Shown one piece after another: positions 17,620-25,922 of a stretch of DNA of 34,712 nucleotides. Source of the stretch: CAZOJJ01 sp964580105 (GTDB lineage Bacteria > Bacteroidota > Rhodothermia > Rhodothermales > Rubricoccaceae). Where the stretch lies: NCBI GenBank assembly GCA_964580105.1, contig CAZOJJ010000029.1, positions 1 through 34,712 of the forward strand. The letters run 5' to 3'. How positions within the stretch are numbered: the stretch's first letter is position 1; each line of letters starts with the position of its first letter. Below the pieces are notes generated by a model, which saw only the letters and a list, made by a program, of their open reading frames with translations, did not search any database and was not told where the DNA came from. A program made the position numbers and the translations under genes.

Positions 17620-19392
17620 CTACTCCCCGAGCGCGGCGTAGCGAACCAGCCGGTACGAGGGGCCCGGCACGGACCGGATCCGCTCGGCGACGGCGCCGTG
17701 CACGTCGTCGTCCCAGCGCGCCCATTCGTCCACGAACGCCGCCGCCCGCGCGGCGTCGCCGGCCGACTGGATCGCCAGCACCTCGCGGAGCAGCGCCTCC
17801 ACGACCTCGTGGTAGCGGTCGTAGTCGATGACGAGCCGCCCCGCTTCGACGCCGAGGAGGCCGTGGTCGAGAAAGTAGTTCCACTGCATCAGTTGCATCG
17901 TCTGGTAGGGCTGGTCGCGCCGGGGCTCGCGCGACTGGAGCACGCGGAGGACGCCGCCGGCATACACCGACCGCAGCGCCTCGTCGGTGTAGTAGCCCGA
18001 ATCGTGGAGCGCCTCGGCGACGAAGAGCGAGACGAGGTCCGCCTTCATCTCCTCGAAGAGGTCGGCGTAGGGAGAGAGCGCCTCGCCGAGCGTGCGGCCG
18101 TCCTCCGTCCGGTCCACGCCGAGGTAATGGCCGACCTCGTGCCAGAGCGTCCGCTGGAAGTTCCCGTCGAGCGTGAGGTCGCCGCAGAAGGCCTCCGCCA
18201 TCGCGGCGCAGAAGCGAGCGTGGGCCTGCTCGAAGAGCGCCGGTTCCGTCATGATGTTGTAGCGGAGGAGGATGGTGCGGCCGTACTTCCGCGCGTGGTC
18301 GGCCTCGTTGGGGAGGATGGTGGCGGTGTTGGTGCCGCGCGCCTGGCCGAAGTCCGCGATGACGTTGTAGACGCCCACGGGGATCTGGCTGCGGACGCGC
18401 TTGTGGCGGTCGTAGGGCAGCGCGTCTTCGAGCGCCTGGATGTCGGTGAGCGCGGCGGCGAGGCGCTCACTCCGCTCCTCGTCGCGGGCGAGAAGGCTCA
18501 TGGAGTAGAACGCCTTGACGCCGTAGAGGGCATCGTCGTAGGTCTCGTAGCTGCCGATCTGGGCGTTGAGGTTGCGGAAGTCGCCGCTGACCCAGGCGGC
18601 GTCGCCCGCCTCGTAGTTGCCCGTGAGCAGGTCGGTGGCGCGGAGGCGGAGGTAGGCGGCGAAGTCGCGGTCGTCCTCGTCCACCGCCTCGGCGGCGGCG
18701 AGGAGCAGGTCGCGCACGCGGAGCAGGTCCTCCGCGTAGGCAACGGCGTAGGGTACGGCGTAGAACCCATCGGGGTCGGGGCGCGCCTGGATCGCCTCCA
18801 GTCGGGCGCGGAGGTCGGGGTGGAGGAGTTCAAGGCCGGGATGCGCGTCGAGGGTGGCAAGGTCGTTCCTCACGTTCCACGCCGTGCTCGTCCACACGAC
18901 GCTCCGCAAGGCGAGCAGCTCGTCGCGAGCACCCGGGTGGGCCTCCATGAAGTCGTCGAGCTCCTCGCGCGTCACGCCCTCCGGGTACACGTTCTTGCCG
19001 GGCGCCTCCGGCCGCACGTCCAGAAACGGCACGCGCTGGTTGGCCGCGTTCGTGGCGACGGGCCCCTGGAACAGCCGGAACAGCAGCGCTTCGTCGCTGC
19101 CGGGCGTCAGGCTCTCGCGGACCTCGGCGGCCTGCGGGTGCTTCTGCTCCTCGTAGAGCGCCTGCATGATCCGGCCCGCCTCCAGCAGGAAGCCCAGCGC
19201 CTCCCGCTCCCCCTCGGTGAGCGCCCCGAGGTCGGGGTCGAGGCGGAGGGTGAGCACGCTGGACGTGACGGCCTCGGTGTCGGCGTCGGTCCAGGGCGCC
19301 GGCTGAGCGGCGGCCGGAAGCGCCAGCGAGGCGGCTAGCGAGGCGGCCAGCGAGGCGGCGAAAACGAACGAGCGAAAGCGGGCAATGGGCAT
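17620..19392 (-). CDS. Secreted M49-like (dipeptidyl peptidase III-related) zinc metallopeptidase
   Basis: This 590-residue protein has a signal peptide (about 1-30, ending PAAAQ). The zinc-binding motif HEVGHYLG is at 418-425 and a second glutamate motif EEMKADLVSLF at 447-457. The spacing and the surrounding GTNTATILPNEADH and DFRNLNAQIGSYETYDDALYG segments fit peptidase family M49 relatives found in Bacteroidota, often annotated as Zn-dependent hydrolases. Classical DPP III has HELLGH with one extra residue and EECRAE, so the active site is a shorter variant. The ATG at 19392 starts the signal peptide; the frame is open further upstream without a signal. The signal's hydrophobic core is built from a 12-bp repeat. 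The substrate, presumably a peptide, is unknown. Confidence 0.85.
   Translation of the reverse strand: MPIARFRSFVFAASLAASLAASLALPAAAQPAPWTDADTEAVTSSVLTLRLDPDLGALTEGEREALGFLLEAGRIMQALYEEQKHPQAAEVRESLTPGSDEALLFRLFQGPVATNAANQRVPFLDVRPEAPGKNVYPEGVTREELDDFMEAHPGARDELLALRSVVWTSTAWNVRNDLATLDAHPGLELLHPDLRARLEAIQARPDPDGFYAVPYAVAYAEDLLRVRDLLLAAAEAVDEDDRDFAAYLRLRATDLLTGNYEAGDAAWVSGDFRNLNAQIGSYETYDDALYGVKAFYSMSLLARDEERSERLAAALTDIQALEDALPYDRHKRVRSQIPVGVYNVIADFGQARGTNTATILPNEADHARKYGRTILLRYNIMTEPALFEQAHARFCAAMAEAFCGDLTLDGNFQRTLWHEVGHYLGVDRTEDGRTLGEALSPYADLFEEMKADLVSLFVAEALHDSGYYTDEALRSVYAGGVLRVLQSREPRRDQPYQTMQLMQWNYFLDHGLLGVEAGRLVIDYDRYHEVVEALLREVLAIQSAGDAARAAAFVDEWARWDDDVHGAVAERIRSVPGPSYRLVRYAALGE
19325..19360. 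repeat. 12-bp tandem repeat in the signal peptide of the M49-like protein
   Basis: Three near-identical 12-bp units (19325-19336, 19337-19348, 19349-19360; they differ only at the last base) encode SLAA repeats that form the hydrophobic core of the signal peptide. The unit keeps the reading frame. Confidence 0.9.
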
Positions 19393-19469
19393 GACGGACA
19401 GGCGTGCGATGAAACGATCCCCGAAGGTAGAGCCGATTCGCCTTGCTTCGCCTCCCTCGCGCCGGTCGC

Positions 19470-19477
19470 TACCTTCG
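19470..19477 (+). promoter_or_regulatory. Candidate -7 element directly before the penicillin acylase gene
   Basis: TACCTTCG ends four bases before the ATG at 19481. A TTG lies 24 bases upstream (19443-19445). If this Bacteroidota-like element is used, transcription would start at or near the A of the ATG and the mRNA would be leaderless. No Shine-Dalgarno site is present, which agrees with that reading but does not prove it. Confidence 0.3.
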
Positions 19478-19480
19478 GGC

Positions 19481-21835
19481 ATGAAGCTGCTCAAAGCCCT
19501 CCTGCTGCTCCTCGTCGTCGTGCTGCTGGCCGCGTTCGGCGGCGGCTACCTCTGGCTCCGCGCGAGCCTTCCCACGCTGGAGGGCACGGTGCACCTCGAC
19601 GGCCTCGGCGCCCCCGTCACCGTGGAGCGGGACCGCCTCGGCGTCCCGACGATCACGGGCGCCACGCGCGCGGACGTAGCGCGGGCGCTCGGCTACGTCC
19701 ACGCCCAGGAGCGGTTCTTCCAGATGGACCTGCTCCGCCGTGCCGGTGCGGGCGAGCTGGCCGCCCTCCTCGGCCCCCCGCTCGTGGATGCCGACCGGCG
19801 CCTCCGTCCCCACCGCTTCCGCACCCGTGCTTCCGCCGCGCTCGCAACGCTCCCCCCCTCAGAGCGCGCGATGATCGCGGCCTACACCGACGGCGTCAAC
19901 GCCGGGCTGGCCGGCCTCGGGGCGCGCCCGTTCGAGTACCTCGCGCTGCGCGCCGAGCCGGCGGCCTGGCGGCCCGAGGACACCCTGCTGGTCGTCTACG
20001 CCATGTTCTTCGACCTCCAGCTCGACGGCGTCCTGACCGACGAGCTCACGAACGTGGCGCTCGACCGGCACCTCCCACCGGCCCTCGTCCGCTTCCTCAC
20101 GCCAGCCGGAGATCGCTGGGACGCCCCCCTCGTCGGCGACCCGATCGCGCCGCCGCCGATTCCGTCACCCGCCGAGCTGGACGGCTACCGCATCGGCCGG
20201 GGCGGGTCCGGCGCGCCCACCGAGGCGGACGACCCCGCGCGCGGCAGCAACAACTGGGCCGTGGCCGGCGCCCTCACCGCCCACGGCGGCGCGATGGTCG
20301 CCGGCGACATGCACCTCGGCCTGCGCCTGCCCACCACCTGGTTCCGCGCCTCGCTCGTCTTCCCGAACGCGAACGGCACCCTGCGCCGCGTCACCGGCGC
20401 GACGCTGCCGGGCACGCCCGCCGTCATCGTCGGAAGCAACGGGGCGCTGGCCTGGGGTTTCACCAACAGCTACGGCGATTTTTCCGACCTCGTCCGCCTC
20501 GTCCCCGATCCCGACCGTCCCGGCGCCGTCCTCTCGGCCGACGGGAGCGTCCGCCTCGACACGCTCACGGAAGTGATCGAGGTGCACGGCGGCGAGCCGG
20601 TGCGCCTGGCGGTCGTCGAGAGCCCCTGGGGTCCCGTGCTCCTCCACGACGCGGACGGCGCGGCCTACGCCGTGCAGTGGACGGCCCACCGGCCCGAGGC
20701 CGTCAACCTCCGCCTGATGGCACTCGAAACGACAGACCGCGTGGCCGACGCGCTCGGCATCGCCAACGGTGCCGGCATCCCCGCCCAGAACGTCGTGCTC
20801 GGCGACCGCGAGGGCCACGTCGCCTGGACCCTCATGGGGCGAATCCCACGCCGTGAGGGGCGCGACGGCCAGCGGCCCGTGCTCTCGACCGATCCCCACG
20901 CGGCCTGGCGCGGCTTCCTCGACCCGGCCGGGTACCCACGCGTCGTGGACCCCGAGGACGGGCTGCTGTGGACGGCCAACAGCCGTGTCGTGGAAGGCGA
21001 GGCCCTCGCAACGATCGGCCTCGGCCCGTACGTCCACGGTGCCCGCGCGCAGCAGATCCGCGACGCGCTTCGGGCTCTCGACACGCCTATTACCGAGGCG
21101 GACCTCCTCGCCGTCCAGCTCGACGACCGGGCGCTGTTCCTCGCCCCCTGGCGCGACCTCCTCCTCGACCTCCTCGACGCGGAAGCCATCGAAGGCCACC
21201 CGCTCCGGGCCGACGCCCGCGAAGCGCTGACGTCGTGGTCCGCCCGCGCCGACACCGCCTCCGTCGGCTACCGCCTCGCGCGGGCGTTTCGCCGCGAGGT
21301 CGCGGCCGTCGTCCTCGGAGCGCTCCAGGCGGCCGTGCCGGAGGGCTTCCGCGTCGAGCCCGAGGCGGCGCTGTGGCGGCTCGTCACCGAGCGCCCCGCC
21401 CACCTGCTTCCACCCGACCACCCCTCGTGGGACGCGCTCCTCCTCGCCGCCGCCGACGCCGTCCTCGCCCGCGCCGACACCGACCACGACGGCGACGTGG
21501 ACGAGTTCACCTGGGGCGCCTACCTGCGGAGCGACATCGCCCACCCGATGGCCGATGCGCTTCCCGTCTTCGGCGCCGCCCTGCGGATGCCGGCCTACCC
21601 GCTCAACGGCGACACCCGGACGCCGAACGCGATGCAGCCGGACTTCGGGCCGTCGCAGCGGATGGTTGTAGCGCCGGGGCACGAGGAGGACGGGATCTTC
21701 CACATGCCGGGCGGCCAGGCCGGCCATCCGCTCTCGCCCTACTGGGGCGCCGGGCACGACGACTGGGCCTTCGGGCGCCCGTCGCCGTTCCTGCCGGGTC
21801 CGCCTGTCTGGACGCTCACCCTGCGGCCGGAGTGA
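19481..21835 (+). CDS. Penicillin acylase family protein (Ntn hydrolase, S45)
   Basis: This 784-residue precursor starts with a membrane or signal segment (about 4-25). The alpha part follows, with DRLGVPTITG and GYVHAQERFFQMDLLRR, then the predicted autocatalytic cleavage site DDPARGSNNWAVAG. There Ser256 would become the N-terminal nucleophile of the beta chain. Further family segments are MVAGDMHLGLRLPTTWF, ALAWGFTNSYGDFSDL, the VLHDADG/YAVQW stretch and the C-terminal GQAGHPLSPYWGAGHDDW. Members cleave amides such as beta-lactam side chains or acyl-homoserine lactones; the substrate here is unknown. It is divergent from the M49-like gene across 88 bases, so a shared regulatory region is likely. 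Confidence 0.94.
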   Translation: MKLLKALLLLLVVVLLAAFGGGYLWLRASLPTLEGTVHLDGLGAPVTVERDRLGVPTITGATRADVARALGYVHAQERFFQMDLLRRAGAGELAALLGPPLVDADRRLRPHRFRTRASAALATLPPSERAMIAAYTDGVNAGLAGLGARPFEYLALRAEPAAWRPEDTLLVVYAMFFDLQLDGVLTDELTNVALDRHLPPALVRFLTPAGDRWDAPLVGDPIAPPPIPSPAELDGYRIGRGGSGAPTEADDPARGSNNWAVAGALTAHGGAMVAGDMHLGLRLPTTWFRASLVFPNANGTLRRVTGATLPGTPAVIVGSNGALAWGFTNSYGDFSDLVRLVPDPDRPGAVLSADGSVRLDTLTEVIEVHGGEPVRLAVVESPWGPVLLHDADGAAYAVQWTAHRPEAVNLRLMALETTDRVADALGIANGAGIPAQNVVLGDREGHVAWTLMGRIPRREGRDGQRPVLSTDPHAAWRGFLDPAGYPRVVDPEDGLLWTANSRVVEGEALATIGLGPYVHGARAQQIRDALRALDTPITEADLLAVQLDDRALFLAPWRDLLLDLLDAEAIEGHPLRADAREALTSWSARADTASVGYRLARAFRREVAAVVLGALQAAVPEGFRVEPEAALWRLVTERPAHLLPPDHPSWDALLLAAADAVLARADTDHDGDVDEFTWGAYLRSDIAHPMADALPVFGAALRMPAYPLNGDTRTPNAMQPDFGPSQRMVVAPGHEEDGIFHMPGGQAGHPLSPYWGAGHDDWAFGRPSPFLPGPPVWTLTLRPE

Positions 21836-21879
21836 GCCCGCCTACCACGTGTACCGGGGCATCGCGGGGCTGCGGGCTC
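21834..21879. terminator. Possible shared terminator between convergent genes
   Basis: An 8-bp perfect inverted repeat (21834-21841 with 21872-21879) encloses a 30-base loop directly behind the penicillin acylase stop. The large loop and lack of T-run make it a weak candidate. Confidence 0.3.
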
Positions 21880-21891
21880 GCCGCCGTTAGC

Positions 21892-21947
21892 ATCGGTCGC
21901 GCTAGAATCGGTCGCGCTAGAATCGGTCGCGCTAGAATCGGTCGCGC
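21892..21947. repeat. 15-bp tandem repeat across the stop codon of the DUF2188 gene
   Basis: Three perfect copies of ATCGGTCGCGCTAGA (21892-21906, 21907-21921, 21922-21936) and a partial fourth (21937-21947) run through the end of the minus-strand DUF2188 gene. Each unit carries the last codons (Arg-Asp-Arg-Phe) and the TAG stop. The gene therefore ends in the first unit read and is followed by further copies of its own C-terminus and stop, all in the same frame. Confidence 0.95.
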
Positions 21948-22255
21948 AGCGACCAGCCGACGGCCACGAGGAAGACGGTCCCGAACAGCGCCAGCGCCGG
22001 CTTCGAGAGCAGCACGTGCACCCAGGCGCGCCCCGACCTCACCGGGAGCGTGTCGTAGGTGTGGACCGTCTCGATGGCGCCGTCGGCGCGGTGGACGACG
22101 ACGCGGCCGGCGGCCTGGTTGCGGACGAACGTGGTGGCGTCGCGGACGGCCGCGCTGCGGTCGGCCGTGACGCGGATCGCGCGGTCGCTGCCCTCGCGCT
22201 TGACGGCCCACTGGCCATCGTTGGGGACGACGTGGTAGACGGAGGCGTTAGCCAT
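21932..22255 (-). CDS. DUF2188 domain protein with C-terminal membrane segment
   Basis: This 107-residue protein begins with a DUF2188 domain (about 5-65): YHVVPNDGQWAVKREGSDRAIRVTADRSAAVRDATTF... ending in VVVHRADGAIETVHTY. DUF2188 is a small alpha/beta family of unknown function. Here it is followed by a linker and one hydrophobic segment near the C-terminus (about 82-100), ending in WSLRDRF, so the domain is probably tethered to the inner membrane. Membrane-tethered versions are less usual than the stand-alone domain. The stop lies inside a 15-bp tandem repeat. The gene is divergent from the M28 gene. Confidence 0.85.
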   Translation of the reverse strand: MANASVYHVVPNDGQWAVKREGSDRAIRVTADRSAAVRDATTFVRNQAAGRVVVHRADGAIETVHTYDTLPVRSGRAWVHVLLSKPALALFGTVFLVAVGWSLRDRF

Positions 22256-22305
22256 GAGACGGAAAGGCGTTGGAGAGGAGTGGGGCTCCTACGCCGGCCC
22301 CCGGC

Positions 22306-22337
22306 TTTTGTCCCCGGAGCGGTGCCGGGTATCTTGG
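22306..22337 (+). promoter_or_regulatory. Bacteroidota-type promoter of the M28 peptidase gene
   Basis: TTTTG (22306-22310) is followed after exactly 19 bases by TATCTTGG (22330-22337), which matches the Bacteroidota TTTG-N19-21-TAnnTTTG consensus with one difference in the second box. Transcription would begin around 22343, giving a leader of about 20 bases. This is the best-supported promoter in the window. Confidence 0.55.
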
Positions 22338-22363
22338 CGCCTCTCCCACAGACCCGTCCGATC

Positions 22364-24091
22364 ATGCACCGATCCTTCGCCGTCTGCCTCCTCCTTGCGC
22401 TCGCCCTCGGGGCCTGCCGCGTCGAGGAGCCGGGCACGACCACGACGACCGACGACGCCGAACTCGCCCCGTCCGAGCCCTCCGAGGCTGCCCTCGCCGT
22501 CATCGACTCCACGACGCTCCACCGCCACACCGCCGAACTGTCGTCCGACGCCTACGAAGGGCGCGGCACCGGCACGCCCGGCGAGCGGCGGGCCGTCGAG
22601 TACATCGCCGCGCAGATGCGCGCGATCGGCCTGGAGGGCGGCATGCCGGACGGCTCGTTCTTCCAGCCCGTGCCCCTCCGGGGCTCGACGATCACCGACG
22701 TATCGCCCCTCACGCTGACGCCCGAGGACGGCGAGCCCGTCGAGCTCGCCTTCGTAGACGACTTCATCGCCACCACCGACCTCGACGCCACCGAAGCGGC
22801 CATCGAGAACGCGCCCCTCGTCTTCGTCGGCTACGGCATCGACAACCCGGGCTACGACTGGGACGACTACAAGGACGTGGACGTCTCCGGCAAGGTCATC
22901 GTCGCCTTCGTCAACGACCCGCCCGCCACGGCCGAGGAGCCGGCGCTCTTCCAGGCCGACACGCTCACCTACAACGGGCGGTGGACCTACAAGTACGAGG
23001 AGGCCCGGCGGCGCGGCGCCCTCGGCGCGCTGCTGATCCACACCGAGCCGACGGCGAGCTACCCGTTCACCGTCCTCTCCAACGGCGCGCGCGGCGAGCA
23101 GGTCGCGCTCCGCGAAGAGCCCGAGGGCGCCCTCCGGGTGACCGGCTGGATCACCGAAGGCACGGCCCGGCGCCTCGCCGAAATGAGCGGGACGACGCTG
23201 GAGGCGTGGTTCGAGCAGGCCGCCACGCGCGACTTCCAGCCGCAGGCGCTGCCCGTCACCGCCTCCGTCTCGATGACGCTCGAGACGCGCACGTTCGAGG
23301 GCACCAACGTCATCGGGAAGCTGCCCGGCACGAGCCGGGCCGACGAAGCCGTCGTCTACACCGCCCACCACGACCACCTCGGCAAGGACGAGGCCCTCAT
23401 CGCGCAGGGCGAGGACGGCATCTACAACGGCGCCGTGGACAACGCCTCCGGCGTGGCGATGCTGCTCGCCATCGCGCAGGCGTTCGCCGAGGCGGAGCCG
23501 CCCGCCCGCTCGGTCTACTTCCTCACGCTCACGGCGGAGGAATCGGGCCTGCTGGGGGCGAGCTACTACGCCCTCAACCCGGTCGTCCCGCTGGCGCGGA
23601 CCGTCGCCAACGTCAACGTGGACTCGGGCAACCTCAGCGGCGAGACGGAGGACATCGTCGGCATCGGCGCGGAGCGGAGCGACCTGCTCGGGCTGCTCCG
23701 CCAGGCGGCCCAGGCCGAGGGCATGACCGTCACGATGGACTCCAACCCCAACGCCGGCCTCTTCTTCCGCAGCGACCAGCTCGCCTTCGCACGCGGCGGC
23801 GTGCCGGCCGTGTTCATCGAGACCGGCAGCCGGTTCGTCGGCCGGCCCGAGGACTACGCCGCGCAGATCGAGGCGGAGTACCGCGCCAACCGCTACCACC
23901 AGCCCGCCGACGAGCTCTCGGACGACATGCCCTTCGGGGGGATGGTGCAGCAGGCGCGCGTGGCCTTCCGTCTCGGCTACATGCTCGCCTCGTCGTCCAT
24001 CCAGCCCGCGTGGAAGCCGAGCGAGGCGTTCGCCCAGACGCGCGCCGAGAGCCGCCGCGCGCTCACCGAGGCGGACGGAAACGCCGAGTAA
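22364..24091 (+). CDS. M28 family metallopeptidase, lipoprotein with PA domain
   Basis: This 575-residue protein has a lipoprotein signal (LALALGAC, lipid-bearing Cys18) followed by a Thr/Asp-rich linker. A protease-associated (PA) domain lies in the middle (VFVGYGIDNPGYDWDDYKDVDVSGKVIVAF ... RGALGALLIHTEPT). The catalytic M28 domain shows all expected zinc ligands and catalytic acids in order: AHHDHLG, GAVDNASGVAML, TAEESGLLGA, VNVDSGN and YHQPADE. It probably works as an aminopeptidase or carboxypeptidase anchored in a cell envelope membrane. The ATG at 22364 starts the lipoprotein signal. The gene is preceded by the clearest promoter in the window and is divergent from the DUF2188 gene. 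Confidence 0.94.
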   Translation: MHRSFAVCLLLALALGACRVEEPGTTTTTDDAELAPSEPSEAALAVIDSTTLHRHTAELSSDAYEGRGTGTPGERRAVEYIAAQMRAIGLEGGMPDGSFFQPVPLRGSTITDVSPLTLTPEDGEPVELAFVDDFIATTDLDATEAAIENAPLVFVGYGIDNPGYDWDDYKDVDVSGKVIVAFVNDPPATAEEPALFQADTLTYNGRWTYKYEEARRRGALGALLIHTEPTASYPFTVLSNGARGEQVALREEPEGALRVTGWITEGTARRLAEMSGTTLEAWFEQAATRDFQPQALPVTASVSMTLETRTFEGTNVIGKLPGTSRADEAVVYTAHHDHLGKDEALIAQGEDGIYNGAVDNASGVAMLLAIAQAFAEAEPPARSVYFLTLTAEESGLLGASYYALNPVVPLARTVANVNVDSGNLSGETEDIVGIGAERSDLLGLLRQAAQAEGMTVTMDSNPNAGLFFRSDQLAFARGGVPAVFIETGSRFVGRPEDYAAQIEAEYRANRYHQPADELSDDMPFGGMVQQARVAFRLGYMLASSSIQPAWKPSEAFAQTRAESRRALTEADGNAE

Positions 24092-24155
24092 ACCAGCGCC
24101 GGAATCCAGCAGGGGGGCGGGTCGTGAGAGCGGCTCGCCCTTCTGCGTTCGCCGT

Positions 24156-24782
24156 ATGCGTGTGCTGTCGCTCCTGCTGCTCTTGCCGGGCGCCCTCCTC
24201 GCCGGCTGCGCCTCCGAGGCCCCGCTCCGCGAGGCGCTCCCGCCGCTGGAGGGCTTCGCACCACCGACGGCCGAGGCGGAGCGCACCGCGTCGGCCTCGG
24301 AACCGGTCGAGGCACCCGCGCCCGTGCCGATCCGCCCCGTCTACCTCTACGAGCGGACGGACGAGGACCTCCGCCTCGCCTACGCCGACGGGCTGGCGAG
24401 CCTCCTCAACGCCCCGGCCACCCCGGAGCAGGCGCGGCGGCTCTCACCCGACGAAGCGCGGTCCTGGCTCGCTTTCCTCCAGGAGGTGAACGCCGAGGCC
24501 GCCTCGTTTGCACGGAATGCGCTCGGCCCCACCCTGCGCGAGGACGCCCTCGTGGCCTACGCCCTCCCCGGCTCCAACCCGGCCTCGTGCGCCCGCCTGC
24601 GTGAGACGCTGTTCGTGGCCGTCCCCGAGCGGCACCAGTCGGACGCCCGCCCCTTCGTCGGCCTGATCGTGCGGGATGCGTGTGGAGATGGGGCGCCGTG
24701 CCTGCGCTGCACGAACGTCGGCGGGGCAGCGGTTGGAGGGCGGCGCCCGCGCGTCTGCGCCGTGTCGCCCTGCGGTCGCTAG
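24156..24782 (+). CDS. Hypothetical lipoprotein
   Basis: This 208-residue protein begins with a lipoprotein signal peptide ending LLAGC (Cys18), then a Pro/Glu/Ala-rich linker (to about 60) and a helical part (RTDEDLRLAYADGLASLLNAPATPEQARRL...). I do not recognise a family. The C-terminal 50 residues contain five cysteines, including CGDGAPCLRC. That could be a metal or disulfide site, or the result of a frameshift late in the gene, since this part is Gly/Arg-rich and less helix-like than the rest. It follows the M28 gene by 64 bases, so co-expression is plausible. Its stop codon shares the CTAG at 24779-24782 with the convergent gene. Confidence 0.7.
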   Translation: MRVLSLLLLLPGALLAGCASEAPLREALPPLEGFAPPTAEAERTASASEPVEAPAPVPIRPVYLYERTDEDLRLAYADGLASLLNAPATPEQARRLSPDEARSWLAFLQEVNAEAASFARNALGPTLREDALVAYALPGSNPASCARLRETLFVAVPERHQSDARPFVGLIVRDACGDGAPCLRCTNVGGAAVGGRRPRVCAVSPCGR

Positions 24783-25912
24783 GCCGCGGCCTCCTCGAAC
24801 AGCGCGTCGAAGCGCCGGGCCTGCTCGGGCCACGCGAGGTGGGCGGGGATGCCCCGCAGCACGCTACGCGGGAGCGGCTGGTCCTCGCCCCGGAGGAGCC
24901 GCCGGAGCAGGTCGAACAGCTCGTCGTCATCCCGATACAGGATGGGCGCGTGGAGGAGCGGGCGGTGGAGGTTCTCCGGGATCAGCTCGGGATACGTGAG
25001 CCGGTCGGGCAGGAGCGGGTGGCAGCCGCAGTAGATCGCCTCCAGCATGGCGATGCCGAAAAACTCGTGGCGGGCCGTCGAGACCACGAGGTCGGCGCGG
25101 TGGAGCAGGCGGCTGTACTCGGCGAAGTTCTCGGCGTAGCCGTAGTGGAGGATGCGCTCGGCGTAGCGCTCGAAGGCGCGCTCGAACTCGGCCGGCTGCT
25201 CCTCGAAGCGCTCGCCGGCGAGGATGAGGCGGAACCGGACGCCCGCGTCGTCGAGCCGGTTCATCGTGCGGAAGAAGCCTTCCGGATTCTTGTCGTACTC
25301 CCAGCGCTGGTTCCAGAGCACGACGGGCGGGCCGGGGGCGCGCGCCCGCTCCGCCTCGGCGGAGGGCGCGTGGCGGTCGTGGCCGGCGAGGTCGAGACCG
25401 AGGTGCAGTACCGACGCCCGTTCGCGAAGGCGCGGGAGCGAGTCGAGGTGGGTGTAGTCCGGGAAGCGGCGGAGCAGCTCCGGCAGCGCGCCGAAGAACT
25501 GGTCGAGGTGGAACTGCGAGTTGAAGACGAGGCGGTCCGCCGCGAGCGCCGAGAGGTAGTTGATGTAGGCGTAGGTGTAGTCGCGCTCCACGCCGGGGCG
25601 GAGGGGGTAGGTGAGCTGGTTCTCGTGGAAGTAGAGGACGACGGGCACGCCCGCGAGCACGTCGCGCGTGAGCGCGAGGAAGGCGGGCACGTTGACCATG
25701 TCCGTGGCGAACAGGAGGTCGGGCACGCCGCCTCGCTCGACGGCCTCGCGCGCTTTCTGGGCAAGGGTGACCGCGCCGCCCTGCATCCGCCACTTCCAGT
25801 AGCGCGCCCGCAGCGTCAGCGGCTCGATGGCGTGGCGGCTGTGGCGGACGAGGTCGTCCAGAAAGTGCCGGTGGGACCCGCCGTACCACGGCTCGAGCGC
25901 GAGGACGTTCAC
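24779..25912 (-). CDS. tRNA-queuosine alpha-mannosyltransferase-like glycosyltransferase (DUF3524 family)
   Basis: This 377-residue protein starts with the characteristic N-terminal segment VLALEPWYGGSHRHFLDDL followed by RARYWKWRMQGGA. These are marks of the family once called DUF3524, whose vertebrate member (QTMAN/GTDC1) mannosylates queuosine in tRNA-Asp. FHENQLTYP and YAYINYLSALAADRLVFNSQFH follow. The C-terminal half is a GT4-like glycosyltransferase domain with VVLWNQRWEYDKNPEGFF, ILHYGYAE and the nucleotide-sugar-binding EFFGIAMLEAIYCGCHPLLPDRLTYPEL. The start is a GTG at 25912, supported by a GGTGAGG about 8 bases upstream. It lies 10 bases after the small gene before it. Whether the bacterial protein acts on queuosine tRNA is inferred from the family. 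Confidence 0.88.
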   Translation of the reverse strand: MNVLALEPWYGGSHRHFLDDLVRHSRHAIEPLTLRARYWKWRMQGGAVTLAQKAREAVERGGVPDLLFATDMVNVPAFLALTRDVLAGVPVVLYFHENQLTYPLRPGVERDYTYAYINYLSALAADRLVFNSQFHLDQFFGALPELLRRFPDYTHLDSLPRLRERASVLHLGLDLAGHDRHAPSAEAERARAPGPPVVLWNQRWEYDKNPEGFFRTMNRLDDAGVRFRLILAGERFEEQPAEFERAFERYAERILHYGYAENFAEYSRLLHRADLVVSTARHEFFGIAMLEAIYCGCHPLLPDRLTYPELIPENLHRPLLHAPILYRDDDELFDLLRRLLRGEDQPLPRSVLRGIPAHLAWPEQARRFDALFEEAAA

Positions 25913-25922
25913 CGCGACGGCC

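Noticed and set aside
24156..24782. Frameshift in the cysteine-rich end of the unknown lipoprotein
   Set aside because: No alternative frame gives a more convincing continuation and there is no homologue at hand to compare, so the gene is left as intact.
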